From PHAA01 sp963665865 (lineage in GTDB: Bacteria > Bacillota > Syntrophomonadia > Syntrophomonadales > Syntrophomonadaceae): 64,000 nucleotides of DNA. The DNA lies in the NCBI GenBank assembly GCA_963665865.2, contig CAXXWF010000001.1:1488001-1552000 (forward strand), written 5' to 3'. The notes beneath the pieces were generated by a model that saw only the letters and a program-made list of their open reading frames with translations, did not search any database and was not told the origin of the DNA. This document shows positions 26,796 to 35,059 of this stretch, piece by piece. Position 1 is the stretch's first letter; each line of letters begins with the position of its first letter. The position numbers and the translations under genes are program-made.

Positions 26796-26825
26796 AAATG
26801 AACCTGTAAAGGTTCATTTTGTATA
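26796..26825 (+). terminator. terminator hairpin after dapA, right copy
   Basis: AAATGAACC pairs with GGTTCATTT around TGTAAA, followed by TTGTATATTTT. It duplicates the hairpin at 26631. Confidence 0.75.
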
Positions 26826-26960
26826 TTTTGGGATCCATAAATTTACATATTTTAGCAGTAATATAAGTTGAACATAGCCTATGTTTGGGCTATAATAAGC
26901 ACAGCGGTATTGTTCGGATTCCTGCTAAGTTTAAAAATTGAATAAGAAGGAGGTGTTTGA

Positions 26961-28622
26961 GTGTCAGACGATGCACGATTGCAGATGATTCCCCTGGGCG
27001 GATTGGGGGAAATCGGCAAAAACATGATGGCAATCAGATACCAGGATACAATCGTGGTGATTGATGCCGGGCTTATGTTTCCCGAAGACGAATTGCTGGG
27101 GATTGATGTGGTCATTCCCGATATCTCGTTTTTGGTGGAAAATCGAGACAAAGTCAAAGCAATTCTGCTGACTCATGGGCATGAAGACCATGTAGGTGCT
27201 TTGCCCTATGTTTTGAAAGAGATTAATCCACCAATCTATGGCAGTAAGTTAACCCTAGGGATAGTGGAAGGAAAACTGAAAGAACATAATCTGGATAATG
27301 TACAATTGAATATAGTGCGTCCCCGGGATTCAATAAATATTGGGCCATTTGAAATTGAATTCTTTAGGGTAAGTCATAGCATACCCGACGCTATGGGTAT
27401 TGCTATTCATACACCTTTGGGAATAATTTTCCATACCGGAGATTTTAAGATCGATCAGACTCCTGTCGATGGTCAGGTTATAGATTTTCGGAAAATGGCT
27501 GAGCTGGGTGAAAAAGGTGTGCTGGTCATGCTAAGTGACAGTACCAATGCTGACCGAAAGGGCTTTACAATGTCCGAAAAGGTAGTGGGAAATACCTTTG
27601 ATGATCTTTTCGGCAGGTGCGAAGGGCGCATAATTGTTACCACTTTTGCCTCCAACGTACACCGGATTCAGCAGGTAATTACAACAGCTGAGAAATATGG
27701 ACGCAAGGTTGCGATTGTAGGCCGAAGTATGGTTAATAATGTCAAGATATCCAGCCAATTGGGCTATATTGATATAGCCGAGGATACCTTAATAGAAATG
27801 GAAGAAATCAATAAATATCCGCCCGAGAAGGTAGTTATTGCGACAACCGGCTCCCAGGGTGAACCCATGTCGGCATTAACCCGTATGGCCACGGCTGACC
27901 ATCGTTGGGTGGGGATTAAACCGGGAGATACGGTTATCATCTCGGCAACCCCCATACCTGGCAACGAGAAGCTGGTCACCAAAACCATAGATTTGCTTTT
28001 CAAACAGGGGGCCGAGGTAATTTATGAGAAAGAAGCGGGTGTACATGTTTCGGGCCATGCTTCGCAGGAAGAGTTGAAGCTGATCCTGAACATCATTAAA
28101 CCCCGGTATTTCATACCCGTTCACGGCGAATATCATCACCTTATGAAACATGCCAAAATAGCTGAAAGTCTTGGGATACCGCGTTCACGGATTTTCGTAG
28201 CTGAAAATGGCCAAATTATAGAGATTAGCAAGAAAAAGGCCCATGTCGCGGGCAAGGTAACTGCTGGCAAAGTACTGGTAGATGGACTGGGTGTCGGAGA
28301 TGTCGGCAATATTGTACTGAGAGATCGCCGGCAGCTCTCCCAGGATGGTATCATGATTGTAGTGGTGTCCATTACCAAGGAAAATGGCGAAGTAGTTTCT
28401 GGACCTGATATTGTCACTCGAGGCTTTGTGTATGTAAGGGAATCTGAACAATTAATTGAAAACGCTAAAGCCAAGGTGCGAGAAGCAATGGAACATTGTC
28501 AGCGCAAGAATATTACAGAATGGGCAGTAATTAAGTCCCAGATTCGTGATAAACTGGGCAAACATCTCTATGAGAAAACCGGACGCAGACCTATGATTAT
28601 GCCAATAATTATGGAGATATAA
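26961..28622 (+). CDS. rnj: ribonuclease J
   Basis: A 5'-3' exonuclease and endonuclease of mRNA decay and rRNA maturation. It has 553 residues. The metallo-beta-lactamase motif HGHEDHVGALPYVL is near residue 73, the beta-CASP domain contains SDSTNADRKG and TTGSQGEPMSAL, and HVSGHASQEE and IPVHGEYHHL are later metal-ligand motifs. The position after dapA corresponds to B. subtilis ymfA (RNase J2). As it is the only copy visible, I leave the J1/J2 assignment open. GTG 26961 follows AAGGAGG. Confidence 0.95.
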   Translation: MSDDARLQMIPLGGLGEIGKNMMAIRYQDTIVVIDAGLMFPEDELLGIDVVIPDISFLVENRDKVKAILLTHGHEDHVGALPYVLKEINPPIYGSKLTLGIVEGKLKEHNLDNVQLNIVRPRDSINIGPFEIEFFRVSHSIPDAMGIAIHTPLGIIFHTGDFKIDQTPVDGQVIDFRKMAELGEKGVLVMLSDSTNADRKGFTMSEKVVGNTFDDLFGRCEGRIIVTTFASNVHRIQQVITTAEKYGRKVAIVGRSMVNNVKISSQLGYIDIAEDTLIEMEEINKYPPEKVVIATTGSQGEPMSALTRMATADHRWVGIKPGDTVIISATPIPGNEKLVTKTIDLLFKQGAEVIYEKEAGVHVSGHASQEELKLILNIIKPRYFIPVHGEYHHLMKHAKIAESLGIPRSRIFVAENGQIIEISKKKAHVAGKVTAGKVLVDGLGVGDVGNIVLRDRRQLSQDGIMIVVVSITKENGEVVSGPDIVTRGFVYVRESEQLIENAKAKVREAMEHCQRKNITEWAVIKSQIRDKLGKHLYEKTGRRPMIMPIIMEI

Positions 28623-28646
28623 ATATCCGTAGAAAACTTTAATATG

Positions 28647-28682
28647 AACACCCTGCTAGTTTTTCTGGCAGGGTGTTTTTTG
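28647..28682 (+). terminator. Rho-independent terminator after RNase J
   Basis: ACACCCTGC pairs with GCAGGGTGT, followed by six T residues. Confidence 0.92.
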
Positions 28683-28691
28683 CCTTTGGAG

Positions 28692-28727
28692 GGTGGGACA
28701 AGGGACCTGTCCCCTTGTCCCCACACA
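28692..28727. repeat. GGGAC/GTCCC palindromic repeat
   Basis: GTGGGACAAGGGACCTGTCC followed by CCTTGTCCCCAC forms a nearly perfect palindrome. Similar units occur at 15863, 15908, 29752, 37884 and 38164. Confidence 0.75.
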
Positions 28728-28811
28728 GTGAAAAATTTGACTGTGTATTATTTTTCGGAGTGAAGGCAACTCTAAGAAAAACAATTCTGCAGATGAAAGG
28801 GGTATGTCCAG

Positions 28812-29507
28812 TTGACAGAAAACACCAATGAGCAAGAGACCCAAGATTCCAAACTGGAAAACATTAAAGAACTTGGACAGATAGAAATACCGAATTTTAA
28901 AAGTGATATACATTGTTTAACGATTGCCGGACAGGTCGAGGGACATCTGGTCTTGCCTCCCCAGAACAAAACGACCCGCTATGAGCATGTTATACCGCAA
29001 CTGGTCGCGGTCGAGGAAAATCCTCAGATAAAGGGTTTGCTGGTCGTTTTAAACACGGTCGGGGGGGATGTAGAGGCGGGTCTGGCTCTGGCAGAGATGA
29101 TTTCCGGTCTTTCCAAACCGACTGTCTCAATTGTTCTAGGCGGAGGGCATTCCATTGGTTCCAGTATTGCGGTGAGTACTAATTATTCTTTTATTGCTCC
29201 GTCAGCAACCATGACTATTCACCCCATTCGGCTGACTGGCTTGGTTATTGGAGTACCGCAAACTTATGAATATCTCGATAAGATGCAGGATCGGGTGGTA
29301 GACTTTGTAGTCCGGCATTCCAAGGTAAGTGATAAGAAGTTCCGGGAACTTATGTTCAGAACGGGAGATTTGGCCCGTGACATTGGAACGGTTTTGGTAG
29401 GCAAAGATGCTGTAGACTGCGGGTTGATAGACCAAATAGGCGGACTGCATGATGCAGTTAAAAAGCTGCATGAACTAAAAGACGCGCCCGGAGGTGTTCT
29501 GCAATGA
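28812..29507 (+). CDS. tepA: ClpP-like protease-fold protein TepA (YmfB)
   Basis: A ClpP/crotonase-fold protein of 231 residues, orthologous by position to B. subtilis tepA (translocation-enhancing protein). The ClpP-like core is at residues 70-215: LNTVGGDVEAGLALAEMI, LGGGHSIGSSIAVS (equivalent of the serine region) and TMTIHPIRLTG (His region). The acidic, Gln-rich first 25 residues look disordered. The start is TTG 28812, about 9 bases after AAAGGGG. ylzJ overlaps its stop codon. Whether it is proteolytically active is not clear from the motif. Confidence 0.88.
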   Translation: MTENTNEQETQDSKLENIKELGQIEIPNFKSDIHCLTIAGQVEGHLVLPPQNKTTRYEHVIPQLVAVEENPQIKGLLVVLNTVGGDVEAGLALAEMISGLSKPTVSIVLGGGHSIGSSIAVSTNYSFIAPSATMTIHPIRLTGLVIGVPQTYEYLDKMQDRVVDFVVRHSKVSDKKFRELMFRTGDLARDIGTVLVGKDAVDCGLIDQIGGLHDAVKKLHELKDAPGGVLQ

Positions 29508-29707
29508 TAATGTACGTAGCTGATCCCCAGGAGTTGATTAATGGTATGGAGTTCCGGGAAGTGGTGCAGATCAAACTTCCTTCGGGCGGATATGCAAATG
29601 CAGAATCTCTGGCTTACAATAAGGTAAGGATAATTGAGATAGTAAGTACCGATCCCATGGATTATATGTATGAGCAGTATCAGCCAGGCAATATAATAAC
29701 CTTATAA
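29504..29707 (+). CDS. ylzJ: YlzJ-like protein
   Basis: A 67-residue protein beginning MIMYVADPQELINGME, rich in acidic and tyrosine residues at the end (PMDYMYEQYQPGNII). It overlaps the tepA stop through ATGA, so it is translationally coupled, and tepA-ylzJ is a conserved pair in Firmicutes. Its function is unknown. Confidence 0.82.
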   Translation: MIMYVADPQELINGMEFREVVQIKLPSGGYANAESLAYNKVRIIEIVSTDPMDYMYEQYQPGNIITL

Positions 29708-29751
29708 GGAAACTAGGGACGGGGGAAGTCACAAAGATCGTAAAATCTGCG

Positions 29752-29785
29752 GAGTGGGACAGAGGACCCGGGCTCTTGTCCCAGC
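29752..29785. repeat. GGGAC/GTCCC palindromic repeat
   Basis: GAGTGGGACAGAGGACCC followed by GGGCTCTTGTCCCAGC, the same imperfect palindrome type as at 28692. Confidence 0.65.
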
Positions 29786-29814
29786 AACAACCCATTCCCT
29801 TATCTCAATCTAAA

Positions 29815-29849
29815 AAATGGCACGTTCAGCAGAACGTGCCATTTTCTTA
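29815..29849 (+). terminator. Rho-independent terminator before uppP
   Basis: AAAATGGCACGTTC pairs with GAACGTGCCATTTT over a 4-base loop, followed by CTTAC. The symmetric A/T flanks could let it work in both directions. Confidence 0.85.
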
Positions 29850-29911
29850 CTAATTTTTAATATAAAGCTGTGCTATAATTACTAAAGCATTTATTGTGGA
29901 GGGCAAGTAAA

Positions 29912-30688
29912 TTGACGATTTTACAAGCTATGTTCTTAGGGATGGTGCAAGGCCTTACTGAATTTATACCGGTCAGCAGCTCAGGACACCTGGTTATTTT
30001 CCAACACATATTGGGGATACAGGGAAGTTCGCTGACTTTTGATGTTTTAGTTCATATGGGGACCCTGTTGGCGGTCTTGGTTGCCTTCTGGCATGACATT
30101 TTTGCTATTCTTAAGAAGCCGTTTGCCAAGATAACTTATCTGATCATCGTAGGCTGTATTCCTGCCTTTTTGATGGGGTATTTTGTACAGCCCCTATTTG
30201 AAAAATTTGAAAATCTGCTGGTGGTTGGAATTGGTTTGCTTATCACCGGGATGATTCTAAAATTTTCGGATATGGTCACCCATAATTCATTGAATATGAA
30301 GAAAGTTCAAGATACCACTTATGGGGATGCGTTGTTTATTGGTTTGCTGCAGGGAATTGCTATTGTTCCGGGGATATCCCGCTCCGGTGCTACGATTGCT
30401 GGCGGACTGATGGCTGGTCTGGACCGGACCTTTGCCGCACGGTATTCCTTCCTGCTTGCCATTCCAGTCATTCTAGGAGCTGGTCTGGTGCAAATGAAAG
30501 ATTTTTCATCCATGGCTATAACGGGTAGTGTTGCTCCATACGTAATAGGACCTTTAACCGCTGCCATTTTTGGTTATTTGGCCATTAAAATAGTGATGAA
30601 TATGGTGCGTAATGGCCGCATAGCAGTCTTTTCTTACTATTGCTGGATAGTTGGAGTACTTTCCATTGCCGCTTATTTCTATTTCTAA
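29912..30688 (+). CDS. uppP: undecaprenyl-diphosphatase
   Basis: An integral membrane phosphatase that recycles undecaprenyl pyrophosphate for peptidoglycan synthesis; excess confers bacitracin resistance. It has 258 residues with about eight hydrophobic segments. Family motifs are visible: GMVQGLTEFIPVSSSGHL at the N-terminus and VPGISRSGATIAGGL near residue 155. TTG 29912 is preferred because GTGGAGGG (29897-29904) is 7-8 bases upstream; TTG 29894 overlaps it. Confidence 0.95.
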   Translation: MTILQAMFLGMVQGLTEFIPVSSSGHLVIFQHILGIQGSSLTFDVLVHMGTLLAVLVAFWHDIFAILKKPFAKITYLIIVGCIPAFLMGYFVQPLFEKFENLLVVGIGLLITGMILKFSDMVTHNSLNMKKVQDTTYGDALFIGLLQGIAIVPGISRSGATIAGGLMAGLDRTFAARYSFLLAIPVILGAGLVQMKDFSSMAITGSVAPYVIGPLTAAIFGYLAIKIVMNMVRNGRIAVFSYYCWIVGVLSIAAYFYF

Positions 30689-30828
30689 ATATCAATATGG
30701 TTAAGGGAATTAATGACGAGCATATATATTCATGGTTTGGCGGTAACTTGAAGGAAATCGGGATTATCGAAGCGAAGATAATAGTTTGATATTAAATATA
30801 TGGTGAGATTAAAAGGTGATTTAATTAT

Positions 30829-33051
30829 ATGACCAAAAAGAAAGCTGTCCGTCCGCAGCGAAAACTAAATGACTCCGGCGAGTCCCAATCTGCAGCCGCT
30901 CTGCGCACCGTAATAAGAGCCGAAGTGGTATCGGTAATCTTATTCATGGTGGCAGTGTTCATAACGGTAAGCCTCAGAAACTCACCGGGTTTAGCGAATG
31001 ATACTCAATTTATTGGCATCCTGGGCACATACCTCAGTGGTGTTATGCAGAGTTTGTTCGGGTCTGGTGCGATGATCGCTCCGCTTTATTTGCTTTTCTG
31101 GTCTATTCACATCGGCCTCTACAAAAAAATGTGGTCAGTTAGAATGTTAGGACTCACCCTATTGAGTCTGACAGGGCTTGTATATTTGAGCACTTATGAT
31201 ATTCCTCTGGGTCTAAATTCCTGGGAGGCTGCGCTGGGCGGGATGGGCGGAGGTTATGTCGGTGGCGGCCTGGCTTATGGCCTGATTCGCCTACTGGGTA
31301 GACTAGGAACTTCCATTCTTATTATCATGTGTGTATTATTGGCGGTGGTAATGATTCTGGAAAAATCGCCATCGGAGATTGCTGTTCTGGCGTGGAATAA
31401 CAGCAAAATATTTAGGGAAAAGCTAAAATCAATCATGTTTTATGAGGAAGAAATTACAACTCCCGGCGCTGAGGAGGAACCTGTGATTATTAATCCGGAT
31501 AATGACAGAAGTGGCTATGAATCCTTTGACGGTAGAAATCCGATAGCTGATCCGCCCATCAAAGAACTTAAATCTGAAAAAGCCAAAACGCCTAAACCTC
31601 TAGAGATAGTGTATCGGGCACGAGAAGATATGAGCAACTATATTAAGCCATCTTTGGAGATGCTGAGTATTGTAGAAAGTGATAGAACTATTGACAAAAA
31701 GCACATTAAGGACAGTATTACCGTTCTGGAAGATACCTTCGCCAGTTTTGGGGTTAGCGTAAAGGTTAACCAAGTGAGTTGTGGGCCGGCCGTTACTCGT
31801 TATGAATTAACTCCGGCACCGGGTGTTAAGGTAAGTAAAATTATCAGTCTCACTGATGACCTGCAATTGAATCTGGCTGCCCCCGGGATTCGTATTGAGG
31901 CACCTATTCCTGGTAAATCAGCTATAGGTATTGAAGTACCCAGTTCCAAAGTTGGCGCCGTTGGGCTGCGCAGTCTGCTCGGTGCCAGTTCCTTCAAGAA
32001 ACTAAATAGTCCGCTGGCTTTTGCGTTGGGGGAAGACATAGGGGGAAATCCAGTAGTAGCCAAGCTTAGTGATATGCCCCATCTTCTGATTGCCGGTTCG
32101 ACCGGTTCAGGGAAGAGCGTTTGCCTGAACAGTATAATTATGGGTTTACTATACAATGCTACACCTGATGAGCTGAAACTTGTTTTCATAGATCCCAAAA
32201 TGGTGGAATTAACCATATACAATGGTATACCGCACCTTTTGACACCGGTGGTGACAGACCCTAAAAAGGCATCGGTAGTATTGCGGTGGATGACTACGGA
32301 AATGGAAAAACGGTATAAGATGTTTGCCGACAAGGGAGTTCGTGATATATATCGCTATAATCAAGCGGCCTCGCCATTGCCTTTTATCGTTATTATTATC
32401 GATGAATTGGCGGACTTGATGATGGTTGCTCCCGTGGAAGTGGAAGATTCCATATGCAGATTGGCGCAGATGGCTCGGGCTGCCGGTATTCACTTGATAG
32501 TTGCCACGCAGCGGCCTTCAGTCGATGTGGTAACGGGTATAATTAAGGCGAATATTCCTTCCCGGATCGCCTTTGCGGTCTCATCTCAGACTGACTCCCG
32601 CACTATTCTTGATATTGGGGGAGCGGAGAAACTGCTCGGCAAAGGTGACATGCTATTTTCACCGGTGGGAGCGGTCAAGCCCTATCGGGTACAGGGCGCC
32701 TTCGTATCAGATGGTGACATTGAAACAACCGTAACCTTTATTAAGGAACAGATCTTATCAGGGGACCATACCGACCAGTTTAAGGAAATAGAAATATCCC
32801 TTGAAAGCACCGACTTCGATAATGGGGATGACTTATTCTGGGATGCAGTAAGGGTTTTAGTAGAGAATCAAAAAGCCTCGGTTTCTTTTTTGCAGCGCAA
32901 ACTGCGGGTTGGATACGCACGTGCGGCACGACTGATGGATCTGATGGAAGAACGGGGAATTGTTTCTGAATCCGACGCCAGCAAAAAACGCGAAATATTG
33001 ATCGATGAAGAACAGTTAGAAAAACTATACGCCAATAATAAACTATGCTAG
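30829..33051 (+). CDS. spoIIIE: DNA translocase FtsK/SpoIIIE
   Basis: A membrane-anchored motor that pumps chromosomal DNA through the closing septum. It has 740 residues. Four hydrophobic segments in residues 25-185 form the membrane anchor. A short acidic linker follows, then the motor with Walker A AGSTGSGKSVCLNS (near 425), Walker B IIIDELADLMMV, and ATQRPSVDVVTGIIKANIPS. The last 65 residues are the winged-helix gamma domain (VSFLQRKLRVGYARAARLMD) that reads orientation sequences. The neighbourhood matches B. subtilis spoIIIE, but as no other FtsK is visible it may serve both roles. Confidence 0.94.
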   Translation: MTKKKAVRPQRKLNDSGESQSAAALRTVIRAEVVSVILFMVAVFITVSLRNSPGLANDTQFIGILGTYLSGVMQSLFGSGAMIAPLYLLFWSIHIGLYKKMWSVRMLGLTLLSLTGLVYLSTYDIPLGLNSWEAALGGMGGGYVGGGLAYGLIRLLGRLGTSILIIMCVLLAVVMILEKSPSEIAVLAWNNSKIFREKLKSIMFYEEEITTPGAEEEPVIINPDNDRSGYESFDGRNPIADPPIKELKSEKAKTPKPLEIVYRAREDMSNYIKPSLEMLSIVESDRTIDKKHIKDSITVLEDTFASFGVSVKVNQVSCGPAVTRYELTPAPGVKVSKIISLTDDLQLNLAAPGIRIEAPIPGKSAIGIEVPSSKVGAVGLRSLLGASSFKKLNSPLAFALGEDIGGNPVVAKLSDMPHLLIAGSTGSGKSVCLNSIIMGLLYNATPDELKLVFIDPKMVELTIYNGIPHLLTPVVTDPKKASVVLRWMTTEMEKRYKMFADKGVRDIYRYNQAASPLPFIVIIIDELADLMMVAPVEVEDSICRLAQMARAAGIHLIVATQRPSVDVVTGIIKANIPSRIAFAVSSQTDSRTILDIGGAEKLLGKGDMLFSPVGAVKPYRVQGAFVSDGDIETTVTFIKEQILSGDHTDQFKEIEISLESTDFDNGDDLFWDAVRVLVENQKASVSFLQRKLRVGYARAARLMDLMEERGIVSESDASKKREILIDEEQLEKLYANNKLC

Positions 33052-33056
33052 TATGA

Positions 33057-33184
33057 TTTTATCAAACACTTCCTCTACTGAGGAAGTGTTTGATAAAATC
33101 GCTCGCGGCACGATGCACACAAAACGCGAAGGGAATGCGCTACGCGCCCGCGTTTTGGCGCACAATTTGCGCAAGCGCTCATTG
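33057..33184 (+). repeat. dispersed hairpin repeat, family A, copy 3
   Basis: It starts 6 bases after the spoIIIE stop. TTTTATCAAACACTTCCTC (33057-33075) and GAGGAAGTGTTTGATAAAA (33080-33098) form a perfect 19-bp hairpin with a 4-base loop that could itself terminate transcription. The family core follows to 33184 (CGATGCACACAAAACGCG ... CGCGTTTTGGCGCACAATT). Confidence 0.88.
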
Positions 33185-33186
33185 TA

Positions 33187-33321
33187 TTATCAAACACTCT
33201 TAAGGTTCCCAAATGAGGAGTGTTTGATAAAAACGCTCGCGGCGCGATGCACACAAAACGCGAAAGGAATGCGCTATAGCGCCCGCGTTTTGGCGCGCAA
33301 TTCGCACAAGTGCTCATTGAA
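33187..33321 (+). repeat. dispersed hairpin repeat, family A, copy 4
   Basis: In tandem with copy 3. Arms TTATCAAACACTC (33187-33199) and GAGTGTTTGATAA (33218-33230) are followed by the core with the GCGCTATAGCGC palindrome. It ends about 30 bases before the next gene. Confidence 0.88.
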
Positions 33322-33351
33322 TAATATTTCAGTTAATGTTGGAGGATCGGC

Positions 33352-34314
33352 ATGAAGCTTACCTCGCGGGAGAGAGAAATTGTCGAGGCACTGCAGAAGG
33401 AACCGCTTATATCTCAGGATGAATTAGCAATTCATTTTGGCATAAGCCGCTCGTCTGTGGCCGTGCATATATCTAATCTTATGAAAAAGGGAGTAATCCT
33501 GGGCAAGGGTTATGTTTTTAATAAAAAGGTTTCGATTGTGGTGGTGGGGCAGGTCTTTCTGGAGATTAGTGTTGAGGAGACCGACCGCACTTTAATAGAC
33601 ATGAAGTATGCGGGTTTTGGTCAGGAAGTTTGCAGGACTTTGTCTGGTTATGGGGTTAGCACCAAGCTGATTACACTGGTGGGCAACGATGATTTAGGCA
33701 ACAGTATTCTGAAAGACTTGCAGGCTGATGAGGTTGACATAGCCCACATTTACAGACATCCAGAGAAAAGAACCTGCAAGCAAGTTGTATCTAACCGCGG
33801 GCTGCATTTGGAAGAAGGTTTTACTAAGAAAGACTTCGGGCAGGCCATTGCCGCCCGTGAATGGGTGGCATCCAATTGTGATTGGCTGATTGTAGAATCA
33901 GGATTTACAGATATGTTAGGTAATAAGTTGTTGAGTCGGACCGATAGAACTCCCGTTTTATGCGGATGCCGGCATACTGATGCAGATATTCCTGATTTCT
34001 TATCGGCTTACAATTTGTTAGTGCTGGGAACCAAGGATTTTGGGGAATATGATCATTATGTAAATAGAGGTTCAGAGTTGATTGAAGCGGGTACTCAAAA
34101 TTGTATAATAACTGATGGCAGCAATGGTATGATATTAATAAATGATGAAGGAGCACGGGATTTTCCACTGCCTCCCAACCAGACTTTTGACAGCACCAAA
34201 GATCTGCATATTTTTCTAGCGGGGCTAGTGCATGGTTTATCGGCAGGATATCCAATAAGACAAGCATTGCGAATTGCTAGTGGTGCTGCTCACTTGAACA
34301 GGGATAACGGATAA
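33352..34314 (+). CDS. HTH / PfkB-fold protein, probable pseudokinase
   Basis: Residues 1-55 form a winged helix-turn-helix (SQDELAIHFGISRSSVAVHI). Residues 60-315 have the PfkB carbohydrate-kinase layout: VVVGQVFLEIS, a degenerate glycine pair (KYAGFGQEVCRTLSGYG), TLVGNDDLGNSILKDL, and NCIITDGSNGMIL. Active HTH-PfkB proteins include pseudouridine and sugar kinases. Here the DTTGAGDxF motif, carrying the anion hole and catalytic Asp, reads DSTKDLHIF, so kinase activity is probably lost. It may be a ligand-sensing regulator. A TTGGAGG site lies upstream of ATG 33352. It lies between spoIIIE and ymfM. Confidence 0.82.
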   Translation: MKLTSREREIVEALQKEPLISQDELAIHFGISRSSVAVHISNLMKKGVILGKGYVFNKKVSIVVVGQVFLEISVEETDRTLIDMKYAGFGQEVCRTLSGYGVSTKLITLVGNDDLGNSILKDLQADEVDIAHIYRHPEKRTCKQVVSNRGLHLEEGFTKKDFGQAIAAREWVASNCDWLIVESGFTDMLGNKLLSRTDRTPVLCGCRHTDADIPDFLSAYNLLVLGTKDFGEYDHYVNRGSELIEAGTQNCIITDGSNGMILINDEGARDFPLPPNQTFDSTKDLHIFLAGLVHGLSAGYPIRQALRIASGAAHLNRDNG

Positions 34315-34333
34315 CCCGGATATTAGTATTGGG

Positions 34334-35047
34334 GTGATTGACATAGGTACCTTTGGAGAAACATTAAGAAGAGAACGCGAAAGACAGGGTATCAGCCTGG
34401 AAACGGTGGCTGAAGCGACCAAAATCCGTAAGCACTATCTCAACGCTCTGGAGCAGGAAAACTTTGAGGCTCTTCCTCCCCGCGTTTATGCAACAGGTTT
34501 TGCGGGGACTTATGCCCGGTATTTGAAATTGGATCCGGAAGCCGTAGTCGAGCAGTTTAAGAGCTTGGCATACTCCGGTATAACCGAACCAGCTCCCGTA
34601 GTGGCCCTGAAACGGACTAAGCGCGAATTAAAAATACCCATCAAAAACATAATTGCGGCGGCGATGTTCCTGCTCATAGCCTTATGGGCGGGCAACTTGG
34701 TGAGTGCTTATATAGCCCAGCGGGGTGTGGCTGAGCCCCCGACAGTTCAGCAGCCAATAGTTAATAACTCTCCAGTGGAACCAGCCGTCCCGGACAAATT
34801 AGTTCTTGCTATTGCCGCGCGGCAAAAATGCTGGCTGCAGGTTAGTGTTGATGGGACAGTACAATTTTCCGGTATTGTAGAGGCCGGTGATAGTAAATCT
34901 TTTCAAGCTAGTGGATCGATTATCGTCAAAGCCGGTAATGCAGGAGGAATTGATTTATCTCTAAACGGCAAGCCCCTTGCACCGCTGGGCAATGTGGGAC
35001 AGGTAGTGGAGAAACAATTTGATAAAGGCAGTATTGCCAAGGAATAG
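34334..35047 (+). CDS. ymfM: RodZ/YmfM-type helix-turn-helix membrane protein
   Basis: RodZ-like proteins link the cytoskeleton to cell-shape machinery. It has 237 residues. A cytoplasmic HTH domain spans about 8-75 (LRRERERQGISLETVAEATK; YATGFAGTYARYL). One membrane helix lies near 100-118 (IIAAAMFLLIALWAGNLVSAY). An extracellular domain of the RodZ C-terminal type follows (LAIAARQKCWLQVSVDG; GDSKSF). The start is GTG 34334 with no strong ribosome binding site. It precedes rimO, as in other Firmicutes. Confidence 0.87.
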   Translation: MIDIGTFGETLRRERERQGISLETVAEATKIRKHYLNALEQENFEALPPRVYATGFAGTYARYLKLDPEAVVEQFKSLAYSGITEPAPVVALKRTKRELKIPIKNIIAAAMFLLIALWAGNLVSAYIAQRGVAEPPTVQQPIVNNSPVEPAVPDKLVLAIAARQKCWLQVSVDGTVQFSGIVEAGDSKSFQASGSIIVKAGNAGGIDLSLNGKPLAPLGNVGQVVEKQFDKGSIAKE

Positions 35048-35059
35048 GAGCGCCCATAA

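Noticed and set aside
33075..33317. Minus-strand frame with repeated CANCAPKRGR peptide
   Set aside because: The antisense reading of the same tandem repeats, not a gene.
33053..33355. Open frame of 100 codons between spoIIIE and the HTH-PfkB gene
   Set aside because: It is entirely inside two tandem family A repeats and has no ribosome binding site; the duplicated peptide reflects the DNA repeat.
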